A stretch of 64,000 nucleotides of DNA, taken from NCBI GenBank assembly GCA_947306475.1, contig CAMZGS010000002.1:62001-126000 (forward strand), given 5' to 3'. Origin of the DNA: an uncultured Comamonas sp. Lineage in GTDB: Bacteria; Pseudomonadota; Gammaproteobacteria; Burkholderiales; Burkholderiaceae_C. The notes below the pieces were generated by a model. That model was not told the origin of the DNA and did not search any database. It was given only the letters and a program-made list of their open reading frames with translations. Below are positions 63,724 through 64,000 of the stretch, piece after piece (within the stretch, counting starts at the first letter, position 1; the number at the start of each line of letters is the position of its first letter). Position numbers and translations under genes: made by a program.

Positions 63724-64000
63724 TTACTTGCGCTCGTCGATGGGCACGAACTTCAGATCGTCCGGACCCACGTAGTTGGCGCTGGGGCGGATGATCTTGT
63801 TGTCGATGCGCTGCTCGATGATGTGCGCCGCCCAGCCGCTGGTGCGGGCGATCACGAACAGCGGCGTGAACATGGCGGTGGGCACCTGCATCATGTGGTA
63901 GCTGACGGCGCTGAACCAGTCCAGGTTGGGGAACATCTTCTTGACTTCCCACATGACCGATTCCAGACGCTCGGCGATGTCGTACATCTTGGTGGAGCCG
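63724..64000 (-). CDS. prpC: 2-methylcitrate synthase / citrate synthase, C-terminal part (truncated by window)
   Basis: The last 91 residues of a citrate-synthase-family enzyme; the 5' part lies beyond the window. The block [31 protein letters not shown] (read in pieces) and the end [29 protein letters not shown] are typical of PrpC, including the catalytic-domain Arg and the conserved substrate-binding stretch. PrpC condenses propionyl-CoA and oxaloacetate in the methylcitrate cycle. Methylcitrate rather than citrate specificity is inferred from the overall pattern and from the downstream ICL/PEPM-family gene. It is broken only by the window edge. Confidence 0.85.
   Translation of the reverse strand, partial: GSTKMYDIAERLESVMWEVKKMFPNLDWFSAVSYHMMQVPTAMFTPLFVIARTSGWAAHIIEQRIDNKIIRPSANYVGPDDLKFVPIDERK

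Overview
The window is about 64 kb of GC-rich chromosomal DNA that reads as a core-genome segment of a betaproteobacterium, most likely a member of the Comamonadaceae (Burkholderiales). The basis is gene content and order (rimP-nusA-infB-rbfA-truB-typA, thrS-infC-rpmI-rplT-pheS-pheT-ihfA, ccoI-ccoS-ccoNOQP-fixH, a DUF3297 gene, a SWIB-domain gene) and protein style; the genus cannot be settled by reading. No prophage, integrase, transposase, CRISPR array or rRNA was seen. The window starts just upstream of an intact gene and ends inside prpC.

Layout. 0-5 kb: a three-gene unit of MoxR-type ATPase, DUF5682/YehM-like protein and VWA protein (same order as Escherichia coli yehL-yehM-yehP). 5-9 kb: a chemoreceptor, then on the minus strand a solute-binding protein directly followed by a membrane diguanylate cyclase. 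9-12.6 kb: yejBEF oligopeptide-type ABC transporter without yejA. 12.7-17.2 kb: gabD and gabT with a divergent MocR-type regulator. 17.3-18 kb: a 53-residue basic protein and a thioredoxin-like protein. 18-26.6 kb: the translation and transcription block rimP to typA. 26.7-29 kb: bfd-tonB-exbB-exbD iron uptake operon. 29-31.7 kb: SWIB protein, RraA-like aldolase, isocitrate lyase. 31.8-39.5 kb: thrS to ihfA. 39.5-40.3 kb: an SSB-like gene between two identical inverted tRNA-Pro genes. 40.4-45 kb: DUF3297, sstT, rlmB, a two-gene chromate transporter and lgt. 45-52 kb: UspA and the cbb3 oxidase cluster. 52-64 kb: a MoCF-domain protein, glnA, B12-dependent ribonucleotide reductase, a yqjD/yqjE-like unit, pyrD, rpiA, an SpmA-SpmB fusion, upp, a YbjN-like protein, an isocitrate-lyase/PEP-mutase family enzyme and the end of prpC.

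The coding content is mostly ordinary. The unusual content is regulatory and structural. (1) A family of dispersed intergenic palindromes with a nested architecture (outer AGCT and GCGCT arms, inner AAGG-TTTCA / TGAAA-CCTT arms) occurs at least eight times, with one partial copy and one probable half-copy embedded in truB. Copies lie inside normally tight operons (infB-rbfA, pheS-pheT) as well as at gene ends. (2) thrS is preceded by a 13-codon leader peptide with seven or more threonine-class codons in total (six Thr within eight codons) and mutually exclusive terminator and antiterminator arms, a classical attenuator layout. (3) infC most likely starts at an ATA codon. (4) rimP has a strong TATAAT promoter followed within about 20 bp by an intrinsic-terminator hairpin. 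(5) aceA has a perfect 14-bp palindrome repeated in degenerate form exactly 30 bp downstream. (6) Anr/FNR-type sites precede ccoN and probably ccoI.

No intergenic stretch exceeds 300 bases; the longest (rraA-aceA, aceA-thrS, gabT-mocR, SWIB-rraA, VWA-chemoreceptor) are described in the feature list or noted as without a clear signal (29368-29609 holds only the two divergent gene starts as far as can be seen).
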